A stretch of 64,000 nt of DNA from Flavobacteriaceae bacterium Ga0077528 (GTDB lineage: Bacteria; Bacteroidota; Bacteroidia; Flavobacteriales; Flavobacteriaceae): contig LNDX01000001.1 in NCBI GenBank assembly GCA_001464475.1, positions 1-64,000 on the forward strand, given 5' to 3'. Within the stretch, counting starts at the first letter, position 1. Each line of letters begins with the position of its first letter. Made by a program: the position numbers and the translations under genes. Under the pieces are notes generated by a model. It saw nothing but the letters and a program-made list of their open reading frames with translations. It searched no databases and was not told where the DNA came from. Below are positions 16,084 to 25,171 of this stretch, one piece after another.

Positions 16084-17184
16084 ATGTTAAAACGTTTTTT
16101 TATTCTTTGTTCTGGTGTCGATACTGACATTGTGAACGGTTGTTCCAACGGCGAACAAAACAAATATGCTGGTATTGGAGCCACAGTGTTCTTCACAGCA
16201 ATTATGGCTTTTATTGCCAGTAGTTATGCGCTTTTTACAGTTTTCGACAATGTCTACACTGCAGTTTTCTTTGGTTTAGTTTGGGGATTTTTAATTTTCA
16301 ATCTGGATAGATTTATCGTTTCGACAATCAAAAAACGTGATAATTTTTTAGACGAATTTATTCAGGCAACACCACGAATAGCTTTGGCTATTATTATTGC
16401 CATAGTAATTTCAAAACCATTGGAAATAAAAATCTTTCAGAAAGAAATTGAAACCGTTTTGTTGAAAGAGAAAAACGAAATGGCAATGGCAAACAAAAAA
16501 CAAGTTACCAATTATTTTCAAAGTGATGTTGATAAAAACAAAGCCGAAATCGATAGCCTGAAAAGTGATATTACTAAAAAAGAAAAAGAAGTAAATGATT
16601 TATACTCGGTTTTCATTACTGAAGCTGAAGGAACTGCTGGAACAAAAAAATTAGGAAAAGGTCCGGTTTATAAAGAAAAACGTGAAAAACACGACATGGC
16701 TTTGAAACAATTGGATTCTATGAAAGCTGCAAATGCTGTAAAAATTAAAGAAAAAGAAGCCAAAGCCAAAACACTACAAGCCGATTTAGACAAAAAAGTA
16801 ACCGAAACACAACCTATTATTGATGGTTTTGATGGATTGATGGCTAGAATCAATGCTTTGAATAAATTACCTTGGTTACCATCATTTTTTATAATGCTTT
16901 TATTTTTAGCCATTGAAACTTCGCCAATTATTGCCAAATTACTTTCTCCAAGAGGCGAATATGATTTCAAACAAGAAGACGCTGAAATGGGAATTAAAAA
17001 TATGCTAGCACAAAATCGTTATCAAAGTGATTTGCAAAGAAAAACAGATGCCGAAATTTACGATAAAGTCTATGCCGATATCAAAGACGACAAAGAATTA
17101 TACAATTATAAGAAAAAAGGCGCATTGGAATTATTGAAGTTACAAGCTGATGGATTCGTTGAAAAGCAGAAGAAGTCAATGTAA
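16084..17184 (+). CDS. DUF4407 membrane protein
   Basis: 366 residues from the ATG at 16084; an in-frame start at 15982 adds 34 residues with no membrane character. Layout: two TM helices at ~25-75 (FFTAIMAFIASSYALF, VFFGLVWGFLIFNLD), a third at ~95-115, a long coiled coil at ~125-260 rich in Lys/Glu, then a TM at ~265-290 (PWLPSFFIMLLFLAIE) and a charged tail. This matches DUF4407 proteins, inner-membrane proteins of unknown role found widely in Bacteroidota. SGVD near the start is typical of the family. Confidence 0.85.
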   Translation: MLKRFFILCSGVDTDIVNGCSNGEQNKYAGIGATVFFTAIMAFIASSYALFTVFDNVYTAVFFGLVWGFLIFNLDRFIVSTIKKRDNFLDEFIQATPRIALAIIIAIVISKPLEIKIFQKEIETVLLKEKNEMAMANKKQVTNYFQSDVDKNKAEIDSLKSDITKKEKEVNDLYSVFITEAEGTAGTKKLGKGPVYKEKREKHDMALKQLDSMKAANAVKIKEKEAKAKTLQADLDKKVTETQPIIDGFDGLMARINALNKLPWLPSFFIMLLFLAIETSPIIAKLLSPRGEYDFKQEDAEMGIKNMLAQNRYQSDLQRKTDAEIYDKVYADIKDDKELYNYKKKGALELLKLQADGFVEKQKKSM

Positions 17185-17192
17185 TTTCGTTT

Positions 17193-17316
17193 AACCACTA
17201 AGACACTAAGATTGTACTAAGAACACAATGAAAAACCGATAGAAAATAAATCTATCGGTTTTTTTATTTAAAAAGCTTCGAGCTCTTTGCTAAAACTTTG
17301 TGAACTTTGTGGTTAA
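17193..17316. repeat. Inverted copies of a dispersed repeat around a terminator
   Basis: TTAACCACTAAGACACTAAG at 17191-17210 and CTTTGTGAACTTTGTGGTTAA at 17296-17316 are imperfect inverse copies. Related sequences occur at 46509-46534 and 47508-47536, so this is one family. Confidence 0.6.
17231..17266. terminator. Bidirectional terminator
   Basis: AAAAACCGATAG / CTATCGGTTTTT, 12-bp stem with a nine-base loop between convergent DUF4407 and oxidoreductase genes. Confidence 0.85.
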
Positions 17317-17319
17317 ATT

Positions 17320-18522
17320 TTATGGCAAATAAGAATACCCATTTCTACTTTTCCACATGAAATATTTCTCCAAAATAACTTTGTTAAAATCATAAATCAC
17401 GTTTGGAATCATAATGGCAAAATTTCGTGGTTTGAACAAATGGTCTGAGAAAATTATAACTTCTTTTTTTCCACAATCCATAATACAAAGTCCCATAATT
17501 TTTCCCCAAGCTTTTTTCTTCAAATCGGTTTTCCCTTGTGAAACTCTTATTATGTTTTCGGCAACAATTTTTCCGGTTTCATCTGATGGATAACCTGTTT
17601 TTGGTGAAGCAAAAGGAATTTTTTCTGGTGTAAATGGCAATACAACATTTACAGCAATTCCTGCAGCCCAAATATTTGGATAATCTACATGTCTGTAATC
17701 ATCACCAACATTGATATAACCTGTTGGTGTAGCATGCAAATCTGGTGAATTAGTCACAAAATCAACTCCGATGAATGGTGGCATTAACATTGAGAATTTG
17801 AATGGTAATTCTTCATCAGAAGATAAAATTATTTTGTCTTCCTTAACTTCTTTTACACCAACTTGGGTTCTATAATGAATGTTAAACATTTTCATAAATG
17901 CTTTAAGCATACTTTCTCCCATTGGCATTCCGTCAATTCCGAAATGTCCTAAATAATCTTCTGGTGTAATCCAATATAAATCTACTTTTTTACGAATATT
18001 TTGTTCACGAAGCCATTTTTCTATATTGAATAAAAACTCATAAGCTGCGCCCATACAACCTGCATTTTGAGTAGCACCTATCACAATTGGACCAGGATTT
18101 TTCTTAAACTCTTCTAAAGCTTTTCTGGCTTTCATGGCTCCGTTTGGAGTTCCAATATAATGAGTATATTCTTCTACACCTGGCGCAACATCATATTTCA
18201 CTTTTGGACCGGTCGCAATTACTAAATTATCATATTTAAAATCGCCTTTATCGGTAGTTACAATTTGAGTTGTAGGATTTACTGTTAAAGCTTCTGCGCG
18301 TACAAAATCAACACCTTTCTTAGTTAGAATTCCTTCTTTTTTAAAAGATATATCTTTCATGTCTCTTCTTCCAAAAGGAATCCAAATTAAAGATGGAATG
18401 AATAAAAAAAGTGGTGATTTATCGATTAATATTACTTTATGTTCGTTTTTACCTTTTCTCTTGATTTCGAGTGCTGCAGTCATACCTGCAAAACTTCCTC
18501 CTATTACTACTGTTGTTGTCAT
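17320..18522 (-). CDS. SQR-like FAD/NAD(P)-dependent oxidoreductase
   Basis: 400 residues. FAD-binding Rossmann start VVIGGSFAGMTAALEI, then VIATGPKVKYD, and NAGCMGAAYEF with Cys156 at the position of a redox cysteine in sulfide:quinone oxidoreductases. A hydrophobic C-terminal region would dock on the membrane. The likely role is electron transfer from sulfide or NADH to quinone; the type (SQR versus NDH-2-like) is not settled, since the second and third cysteines of classic SQR are not clearly placed (another Cys-rich patch is LCIMDCGKK near 350). Single gene. Confidence 0.8.
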   Translation of the reverse strand: MTTTVVIGGSFAGMTAALEIKRKGKNEHKVILIDKSPLFLFIPSLIWIPFGRRDMKDISFKKEGILTKKGVDFVRAEALTVNPTTQIVTTDKGDFKYDNLVIATGPKVKYDVAPGVEEYTHYIGTPNGAMKARKALEEFKKNPGPIVIGATQNAGCMGAAYEFLFNIEKWLREQNIRKKVDLYWITPEDYLGHFGIDGMPMGESMLKAFMKMFNIHYRTQVGVKEVKEDKIILSSDEELPFKFSMLMPPFIGVDFVTNSPDLHATPTGYINVGDDYRHVDYPNIWAAGIAVNVVLPFTPEKIPFASPKTGYPSDETGKIVAENIIRVSQGKTDLKKKAWGKIMGLCIMDCGKKEVIIFSDHLFKPRNFAIMIPNVIYDFNKVILEKYFMWKSRNGYSYLP

Positions 18523-18596
18523 GATTTTTTGATTTTAACAGTATAAAATTACTTCACTTTAACCAATTAAAAAGTCACAAATGTTACATAAGGACA

Positions 18597-18632
18597 TAAA
18601 AAAACCGACTGAATTTTATTTCAATCGGTTAT
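18597..18632 (-). terminator. Terminator after the PH-SHOCT gene
   Basis: On the minus strand: AACCGATTGAA...TTCAGTCGGTT followed by seven T, one mismatch in the stem. Confidence 0.7.
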
Positions 18633-18652
18633 ATGAATTTTTGCTTTAAAAT

Positions 18653-19363
18653 TTACAAATAACTTAAAATTTCATTTTTCAATTTATCGTATTCTCCTTG
18701 CAGAATTAAACCATTATCTAACAATTTCTTGTAGTTCTGAAGTTTTTCAAATAATTGATCTTGCGTTAAACTTGCCAAACCACTTTCTGCATTTAATTTT
18801 TCATCAGGAAATTGTTTTTCATCTCTGTAACCTGATTGTTCTACTGGAATAATTTCGGCAAAATTAGTAACTTCCTCTGTTGCAACTTCTTCTACTTCTT
18901 CAATCACTTCATCGTAAACTGGAGCAACTTCTTCAACTACTGAACTAGCAGTTGGCGCTGAACCTGGATTCTTCAATAAATCCAATTGTTCTTTAGCATA
19001 AGTATATAATTTTCGTGCTTGATTTTTTGGCAAATAATCAACCGTATGTGTCAAATCTGATTTGGTGTTGAAAGTGAAATCGGCTCCAAGAATTCCTTCT
19101 TTTACAAAACTTCCTGCAATATCATCCCAATCATAATCTACAAATTCCATTGATAAACCAAGATTTTTTGGTTTACAAAGAATTATTCTTTTGTTAGTAA
19201 CTACAATACTATCTGGCAAAATGGTAACTGCTGGTTTTTTTTGTACAGCAATGTATCCAATTTCTTCATTAGACATTAATAAATTACTCAATTTAGAAGT
19301 AATTTTCTCAATCGCTTTTGGATCTTGGTCTTCGTTTAATATTTTCTTTAAATTATCAATCAT
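18653..19363 (-). CDS. Bacterial PH domain and SHOCT protein
   Basis: 236 residues. Residues ~30-130 fit a bacterial pleckstrin-like domain (GYIAVQKKPAVTILPDSIVVTNKRIILCKP, then WDDIAGSFVKEGILGADFTF). A Glu/Val-rich linker at ~140-180 is followed by a C-terminal SHOCT motif (LFEKLQNYKKLLDNGLILQGEYDKLKNEIL). Such proteins are cytoplasmic and of unknown function; SHOCT is often an oligomerisation or membrane-targeting tail. Single gene with its own terminator. Confidence 0.85.
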   Translation of the reverse strand: MIDNLKKILNEDQDPKAIEKITSKLSNLLMSNEEIGYIAVQKKPAVTILPDSIVVTNKRIILCKPKNLGLSMEFVDYDWDDIAGSFVKEGILGADFTFNTKSDLTHTVDYLPKNQARKLYTYAKEQLDLLKNPGSAPTASSVVEEVAPVYDEVIEEVEEVATEEVTNFAEIIPVEQSGYRDEKQFPDEKLNAESGLASLTQDQLFEKLQNYKKLLDNGLILQGEYDKLKNEILSYL

Positions 19364-19429
19364 GATAGTTGTTTTGAATTTTATTCTAATTGTTTCACAA
19401 AAGTAATGCCTAAATTAATACAAAATCAA

Positions 19430-19462
19430 AAAAGAGATTGATAAATCAACCTCTCTTTCTTT
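19430..19462 (-). terminator. Terminator after the receiver-glycosyltransferase gene
   Basis: Minus strand: AAAGAG-GG-TTGAT-TT-ATCAA-T-CTCTTTTTT, an interrupted stem with a T run. Confidence 0.6.
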
Positions 19463-19486
19463 GAAAAATAAAAATAAAAATAAAAA

Positions 19487-20665
19487 TTATCTATAATGCA
19501 TTGCTATTTGGCCAATTTGACCTAATATTTTAAAAGAATCTTTGAATGATAATTTTGAACCATCCATATGAACCCATCTATCTAAAGGTTTTTCACACAA
19601 TAAAGTTTTTGCCGTTTCTAAACCATATTTCTTTCTCATTCTCATAAAAATTTCAACATCAAATAACCATTTGGTCAAAAATTTTGTTTGAAACGTATCT
19701 TCAACAACATCTTTAGTCATGATTTTTGCACCACATTGAGTGTCTTTAAAATCCATTCCTAATGTTTTTCTAATAATAAAATTTATAGTTTTACTAATTA
19801 TTGCTCTTGCAGATTCTTTTTCAATATCGGCACCCATTCTTGTTATTCTAGAACCGCTCACAATTTTAAAATTTGAATCTTTAATAGTATCAACTAAAGA
19901 ATCAAAATCCTCGAAATTAGTTGATAAATCGGCATCTAAAAAACCTATATAATCAAATTGTTGTTGTTTTGCTAAATGCAACATTCCCAAACGAACAGCT
20001 TCTGCTTTTCCTCCATTTTGTTCGCAATTGTAAACACTAATTCTGCCTTCGTTTTGCTTTTTTAAATTGTATAAAACATCTAAAGTATTGTCTTTACTTC
20101 CATCATTCACAAAACACAAATGATAGCTTAAATTTGAATTAACAAATTTTTTAAATTCTTCACTCATCAATCTTTTTTCTTCATTGTAGCATGGAATAAC
20201 TACTCCAATTACTTTATTCTGAATGAATTTATTTTTATTCACTGGATATGTAATATTACTCGCTCCAATTAGTTTTTTAACTCTTATCCCAATTTCATTC
20301 AAACTAAGTGGTTTCTTAAGATAATCAGTTGCTCCCAGAGCAAATCCTTTTTCTATAACATCTTCATTATTGTTACCTGATAAAATAATTACAGGTGTTT
20401 CATGCTTTTTTTCAATTTTAATATAATTTACAATATCTAAACCTGAACTTTTGTTTTCTAAATTACCATGATTATTATCTAACACTTCTCCTGTATATTC
20501 TGGCATATTGATATCAGCAATAACCAAATTTGGCATATAATTATCATACTTTTCTTTAGCATCATTAACAGAGTTTGAAGTCATAACTTCATAACCTAAA
20601 TCTGTTAAACATTTTTCTAATGATAGTAATACTAATTCTTGATCGTCTACGATTAAAATTTTCAT
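19487..20665 (-). CDS. Response-regulator receiver fused to GT2 glycosyltransferase
   Basis: 392 residues. Residues 1-133 are a CheY-like receiver with acidic pair Asp7/Asp8, phospho-acceptor Asp51 (IADINMPEY) and Lys in YLKKPLS; it has an extra loop of ~18 residues after the acceptor. Residues ~150-380 are a DPM1-like family 2 glycosyltransferase (VVIPCYNEEKRL, VNDGSKDNTLDVL, FLDADLST). No C-terminal membrane helices. Likely makes a lipid-linked sugar under phosphorylation control. It is divergent from the polysaccharide operon at 20847, whose first product is a GT-C-like protein that could use such a donor. A paired LytTR-type site lies about 90 bp upstream. Confidence 0.85.
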   Translation of the reverse strand: MKILIVDDQELVLLSLEKCLTDLGYEVMTSNSVNDAKEKYDNYMPNLVIADINMPEYTGEVLDNNHGNLENKSSGLDIVNYIKIEKKHETPVIILSGNNNEDVIEKGFALGATDYLKKPLSLNEIGIRVKKLIGASNITYPVNKNKFIQNKVIGVVIPCYNEEKRLMSEEFKKFVNSNLSYHLCFVNDGSKDNTLDVLYNLKKQNEGRISVYNCEQNGGKAEAVRLGMLHLAKQQQFDYIGFLDADLSTNFEDFDSLVDTIKDSNFKIVSGSRITRMGADIEKESARAIISKTINFIIRKTLGMDFKDTQCGAKIMTKDVVEDTFQTKFLTKWLFDVEIFMRMRKKYGLETAKTLLCEKPLDRWVHMDGSKLSFKDSFKILGQIGQIAMHYR

Positions 20666-20733
20666 TTTTTTTATTTTTTATTGTTATTTTTCATGTCAAA
20701 AGTACATCGAAACTACAAGGCCAATTTTTATTT

Positions 20734-20767
20734 TAGACCAAAGAATAAATAAGTGTCGACGAATGGT
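20734..20767 (-). promoter_or_regulatory. Candidate LytTR operator between EPS genes
   Basis: TAGACCAAAGA at 20734 and TCGACGAATGG at 20756, 22 bases apart (7 of 11 identical). Read toward the receiver-glycosyltransferase gene the second half-site is ACCATTCGT, 8 of 9 to the LytTR consensus [TA][AC][CA]GTTN[AG][TG]. It could serve the divergent genes 20665(-) and 20847(+). Confidence 0.5.
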
Positions 20768-20846
20768 TTTTTTCTATAGATATATAAAATTCAACGATAT
20801 GATGATTATTACTATATTTACATCATTAAGAAATCACCTATAGTTT

Positions 20847-23800
20847 GTGAAAGAAAAATCGAATAAATATTTATTGGTTGCATTATTAATTGGATTGGTT
20901 TTCCATGGGAGCGCTATTTTCTTTACTTTAGAAAACACTTATGATGCTTTAATTCATTTATTCTTTGGAAATCATTACGCTACTAGTTGGTTTGAGCCAT
21001 GGAATTACAGTTGGTACACCGGATTTACCGTTATGGGTTATCCACCATTAGTGCATCAATGTATTGGATTGTTGTCGTTTATTGGTGGATTAAAATTCGG
21101 ATTATTTACTGTTGCCATCATTGCAATTCTTCTTTTTATTACAGGTGTTTTTAGATTTTCACTTTTAATTACAGGCAATAGAAATGTAGCAGGATATGCT
21201 GCCTTATTAGCTGTTTTTTCTTCATCCTTTGTTGAAACACTTCATATTTTTGGTCAATTACCAAGTATTGTTGGGATTTCTATCTTGATGCATGCGTTGC
21301 CAGAAATTTATCTTTGGATAAAAACCGGACAAAAGAAATATTACTTCACTTCCATTTCATTAATTGCTGTAACCGTTTGTTCACATCACGTTACACCTTT
21401 ATTCGGAATGATATTCTTCATATTTCCGTTAATCGGAATGACGGTGATGGATGTAGCTCGTGAAAAAGTGAATTCGTACAAAGAAGTAACAATGAAATTA
21501 TTTGTACAAACTACTATTTCATTACTAAAGCGAATCATTGCATTTGGATTTACATCTGTCTTTTTAATTGTTTTTTGCATTTTCCCTTATTGGATTAATT
21601 CGAAGAACAATCCAATAACACAAGTGCCAATTCCGCATGGAAGTCGTGATAATTTCCTCGAAGTAACTTCTTCTGGATTGATGTTTTTTGTTATTCCTTG
21701 GGGAATTTTATTGTTTTTGTTACCATATATATTTTATAGATATTACAGCAAACGCTATATTTTCTTTGGTTTATCAATAACATTATTAACTGTTTTAGGA
21801 ACTGGCGGAACCACTCCTATTCCGTTAAAAGTTTTGGGTGAAAATGCCTTTAATATTTTAACACTCGACCGATTTACACTTTGGGCAGCCATAATGAGTT
21901 TACCAATGTTTGGCGAATTTGTATATCGATTAGTAGAAGGCGATTTACGAACTAATCTTCAAGAACGATTTGGTTCGGTCTATTACAAAATTATTTCTGG
22001 TTTGTTTGCTGGTTCGTTTTTATTCATGGCGATTTTTACGATAACATTGGGTTATTTTCGTCCGTTTCAACCACAGAAAATCAATACGTTACCTATTATC
22101 AATTTCTTAAACCAAGACCAACACGATCAATGGCGTTATTTGCCTTTGGGTTTTGGCGATCAAATGGCAACATTGTCTTATCAAACAAAAGCTTTGACTG
22201 TTGATGGAAATTATCATTCGGCACGACGATTGCCAGAACTAACTTCGAGAGCTGTTGAACGTTTGGAAAATTCAAAATTTAGAGGTTTGGAAGGCATTGG
22301 TTCTTTGCAACAATTTTTAACGGTTCCAGAAAAATACAATCTGAAGTATGTTTTTTCTAATGATAAATTCTACGATCCAATACTATATTTCTGCGGTTGG
22401 CATCGATTAACGCAATTGGAAAACGGAATTATGGTTTGGGAAAAACTCAATGTTCCGCCATTATCTAAAATTCTTCCTTTTGAAGATGTGCCATTGTATC
22501 AAAAATTGATGTGGGGAATTATTCCAATTTTAACTGTTGTTATAGCTTTTGTTTTGAACGTTCAAATGATTTTATATCAAGCTTTAAAACTGAAACCAAT
22601 TACTCAACCCGATTTTTTCAAATTTGCTGTTGATTATAAAAAGTTTCCAAGAAAGCTGGTTACGCTACTTCATATTTGGACTGGAATTGTATTGCTAATC
22701 ATCTTTTATTTCGTCTATCAATTTTATGTCAACAATTCGTCGCAATTAAGTCCGAAAAATGTGGTAAAAGCTTATTATGATGCGATTGATTTTAAAGAAT
22801 TTGAAAAAGCACATTCCTATTTAGATCCAAAAGGAAACAAATCGCTATCGCAATTTATGTTGGAAACAGCGGTAAAAGATGGTATTTTAAATTCGTATGC
22901 TAAAATGGATGCGATTGATATTCAAATTGTAAAGCAAACCGAAAATTCAGCCAAAATCATTGCTAAAACTAAATGGGTAACGCCTTTGGAAATCATTGAA
23001 AAAAACTATACGCATGAAGTTATAAAAGAAAAAGGCAAATGGTTTATTGTTCCAAATAAAATAGATTTGGATATTCCGCCTGACCAATTTGTTTCCAATA
23101 ACGGAACCGAATATTTCAAACACGGAAGACGCGCTGTTTCGACACAAATGACTTATCACGATGATGTTTTGAAGCAACCTGTTTTAGAAATTTTATCGGC
23201 GAAACTTATTAAGTACAATAAACAATACATTATAATAGGAGAAGTTCAAAATGTCGATAATGTTCCAGCCGACGTAGTTTTGAAGGCTACTTTATATGAT
23301 AAAAACGACAAAAAATTAGCATCGTTCAATGCAAAATATGAAATCAAACATAAATTGATGCCAAAGGAAATCACCAGTTTTAAAGTCAATTTTGAAGACA
23401 TTGCTTGGGCAAAAAACACTGATGTAAAACCAAAAACATTCAATCCAAACGAATTCGCTCCATTAGATATTAAAGATAATCCGGTAACATTCGACATTCA
23501 ATGTGCTGGAAATGTTGCCATAACCGATTTGTACACACAAGTGGCGCTTTCTGATTTTGCTATCGAAAACAATCATATCAAAGGAACTTTGTTTAACTTC
23601 GGAATTCAAGAAAGTACGATACCGGAAATTTTAGTATCGTATTATAATGACAAGAAAGAACTGATTTATGTAGATCATTTCTTTATGCGTGAAGGTGTTC
23701 GTGTGCAACGCAAGAATTATTTTGACTATGAATTGTTGAATTTAAAAAATTGCAAAACTCTAAAATCATCGTTGGAAAATTGTTTTGTAAATGGTTTGGC

Positions 23801-23936
23801 AAATGCGTCAATTTCTAAAGCAGTGGTTCCAAATAGAAAAGCTTCTCAAAACGAGGAACAATTACAAATGGTAAAAGGCAACGGATTTGATTACATCAAA
23901 ATCGAAATTAATAATTATATAGGAAATCCAAGATAA
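20847..23936 (+). CDS. Large GT-C-like multi-TM protein with periplasmic tail
   Basis: 1029 residues, starting at GTG 20847 just before the first membrane helix. About 10-12 TM helices occupy residues 7-400 and two more lie at ~553-577 and ~606-630. The first external loop ENTYDALIHLFFGNHYATSWFEPWN has the acidic pattern of GT-C type transferases; the 6-pyruvoyl-tetrahydropterin-synthase-related membrane family is the closest I can name. Residues ~635-755 look like an NTF2-like domain (VVKAYYDAIDFKEFEKAHSYL), then an Ig-like beta tail. Probably transfers or processes lipid-linked sugar for an exopolysaccharide. First gene of an operon with 23936 and 25155 (TAATG overlap). Confidence 0.7.
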   Translation: MKEKSNKYLLVALLIGLVFHGSAIFFTLENTYDALIHLFFGNHYATSWFEPWNYSWYTGFTVMGYPPLVHQCIGLLSFIGGLKFGLFTVAIIAILLFITGVFRFSLLITGNRNVAGYAALLAVFSSSFVETLHIFGQLPSIVGISILMHALPEIYLWIKTGQKKYYFTSISLIAVTVCSHHVTPLFGMIFFIFPLIGMTVMDVAREKVNSYKEVTMKLFVQTTISLLKRIIAFGFTSVFLIVFCIFPYWINSKNNPITQVPIPHGSRDNFLEVTSSGLMFFVIPWGILLFLLPYIFYRYYSKRYIFFGLSITLLTVLGTGGTTPIPLKVLGENAFNILTLDRFTLWAAIMSLPMFGEFVYRLVEGDLRTNLQERFGSVYYKIISGLFAGSFLFMAIFTITLGYFRPFQPQKINTLPIINFLNQDQHDQWRYLPLGFGDQMATLSYQTKALTVDGNYHSARRLPELTSRAVERLENSKFRGLEGIGSLQQFLTVPEKYNLKYVFSNDKFYDPILYFCGWHRLTQLENGIMVWEKLNVPPLSKILPFEDVPLYQKLMWGIIPILTVVIAFVLNVQMILYQALKLKPITQPDFFKFAVDYKKFPRKLVTLLHIWTGIVLLIIFYFVYQFYVNNSSQLSPKNVVKAYYDAIDFKEFEKAHSYLDPKGNKSLSQFMLETAVKDGILNSYAKMDAIDIQIVKQTENSAKIIAKTKWVTPLEIIEKNYTHEVIKEKGKWFIVPNKIDLDIPPDQFVSNNGTEYFKHGRRAVSTQMTYHDDVLKQPVLEILSAKLIKYNKQYIIIGEVQNVDNVPADVVLKATLYDKNDKKLASFNAKYEIKHKLMPKEITSFKVNFEDIAWAKNTDVKPKTFNPNEFAPLDIKDNPVTFDIQCAGNVAITDLYTQVALSDFAIENNHIKGTLFNFGIQESTIPEILVSYYNDKKELIYVDHFFMREGVRVQRKNYFDYELLNLKNCKTLKSSLENCFVNGLANASISKAVVPNRKASQNEEQLQMVKGNGFDYIKIEINNYIGNPR

Positions 23937-25171
23937 TGAAAAAAGCAATTAACATATTGTTTTTATTGTGTGCTTTACTCCTTTTGGCATTCGGAACTAC
24001 TTTGGTTTCAAATAAAAAAGTATCTTTTGAATTGGTTTCAAATATTAAAACTTTCACTGCTGGAAATTCAATTGAATTAGAATTTCATTCCAAATCTGAA
24101 AAAGAAAAACCGCAACTTTTCATAATTCATTCGTATGGAAAAACATTACTTGATGTAACCATTGAAAAAGGAAATTACATTTTTAAAATTCCAGAAAATT
24201 ATTGTAAAAAAACAGGTGACGTTTCATGGTTTTTAATCAACAAAAATGAAACAAGAAATTCAGGAACTTTTGAGATTCTGCCAAATGATGCAACCAAAAC
24301 TGTTGTTGAAAATTATCTTGGCCCAAGAACAATTTTGGCAGGTGGAAAAGAATTCACCATGATGGTTACGGTTCCAACCGATGGTTTTGACAATCCAAAA
24401 CAGGAAAACACCAATGTAATTTTGAAACATCAATTTTTACAAAATGTTACGAATCTCAATTTAAAAACGAAAGACTTTATTGCCTGGTACGATATTTATT
24501 CTCCAACAAAATCAGGAAAAATGTTGGTCTCAACAGAATGTGACAAAATCGCAACCAAAGAAATTGAAACCGAAATCTATCCAAATATTGCAACCAATTT
24601 TACAATAGATTATAAAAGAAATCACGAGTTTGCCGATGGAAATCAGATTACGCATTTTACAACATCTAGCATAAAAGACCAATATGGAAATGTGGTTAGC
24701 GATGGAACTTTGGTTTCGTTCCTTATCAAAACTAAAAACAATTTGATATTGAAAACTTTTGGAGCAACGATAAACGGAATTGCTTCAGCTCAATTATTGC
24801 ATCCCGATCATCAAGAAACCTATTCTGTTAAAGGATTTGTAACCGGAATTGCCGAAAGTAATTCGATTACTATCAATTACAAACCTATTATTTCAACATT
24901 CAATTATTCGTTTTCAAACAAAAACAGAACACTAACTGTTGGACCAATAAAAAGTTTTATGAATCAATTGGTTCCTGATGGAATAAAAGTAATTGTAAAG
25001 GTTTTTCATAAAGACAACTTAGTGACAACTTTGCAAGAAGATACATCAAAAGGAATAGCAACTTTTGAGCTTTCAGAAGATTTTTATAAAGAGAAAAACT
25101 ATCGTTTTGAAATCACAACATTAGGCATTACCAAACAAACAGAAACCCTAAACTATGAGCTTCATAAATAA
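23936..25171 (+). CDS. Secreted Ig-like domain protein of EPS operon
   Basis: 411 residues with an N-terminal signal or anchor helix at ~5-22 (INILFLLCALLLLAFGTTL). The rest is beta-rich and looks like three or four Ig-like/bacterial macroglobulin-type modules (TAGNSIELEFHSKSE; TILAGGKEFTMMVTVPTDG; FADGNQITHFTTSSIKDQYGNVV). The last, with xDGxxxxxxxxxxxxDxxGNxV, is like BIG1/invasin repeats. Probably periplasmic, in the same complex as the flanking membrane protein and hydrolase. Overlaps the upstream stop by one base and the next gene by 17. Confidence 0.65.
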   Translation: MKKAINILFLLCALLLLAFGTTLVSNKKVSFELVSNIKTFTAGNSIELEFHSKSEKEKPQLFIIHSYGKTLLDVTIEKGNYIFKIPENYCKKTGDVSWFLINKNETRNSGTFEILPNDATKTVVENYLGPRTILAGGKEFTMMVTVPTDGFDNPKQENTNVILKHQFLQNVTNLNLKTKDFIAWYDIYSPTKSGKMLVSTECDKIATKEIETEIYPNIATNFTIDYKRNHEFADGNQITHFTTSSIKDQYGNVVSDGTLVSFLIKTKNNLILKTFGATINGIASAQLLHPDHQETYSVKGFVTGIAESNSITINYKPIISTFNYSFSNKNRTLTVGPIKSFMNQLVPDGIKVIVKVFHKDNLVTTLQEDTSKGIATFELSEDFYKEKNYRFEITTLGITKQTETLNYELHK

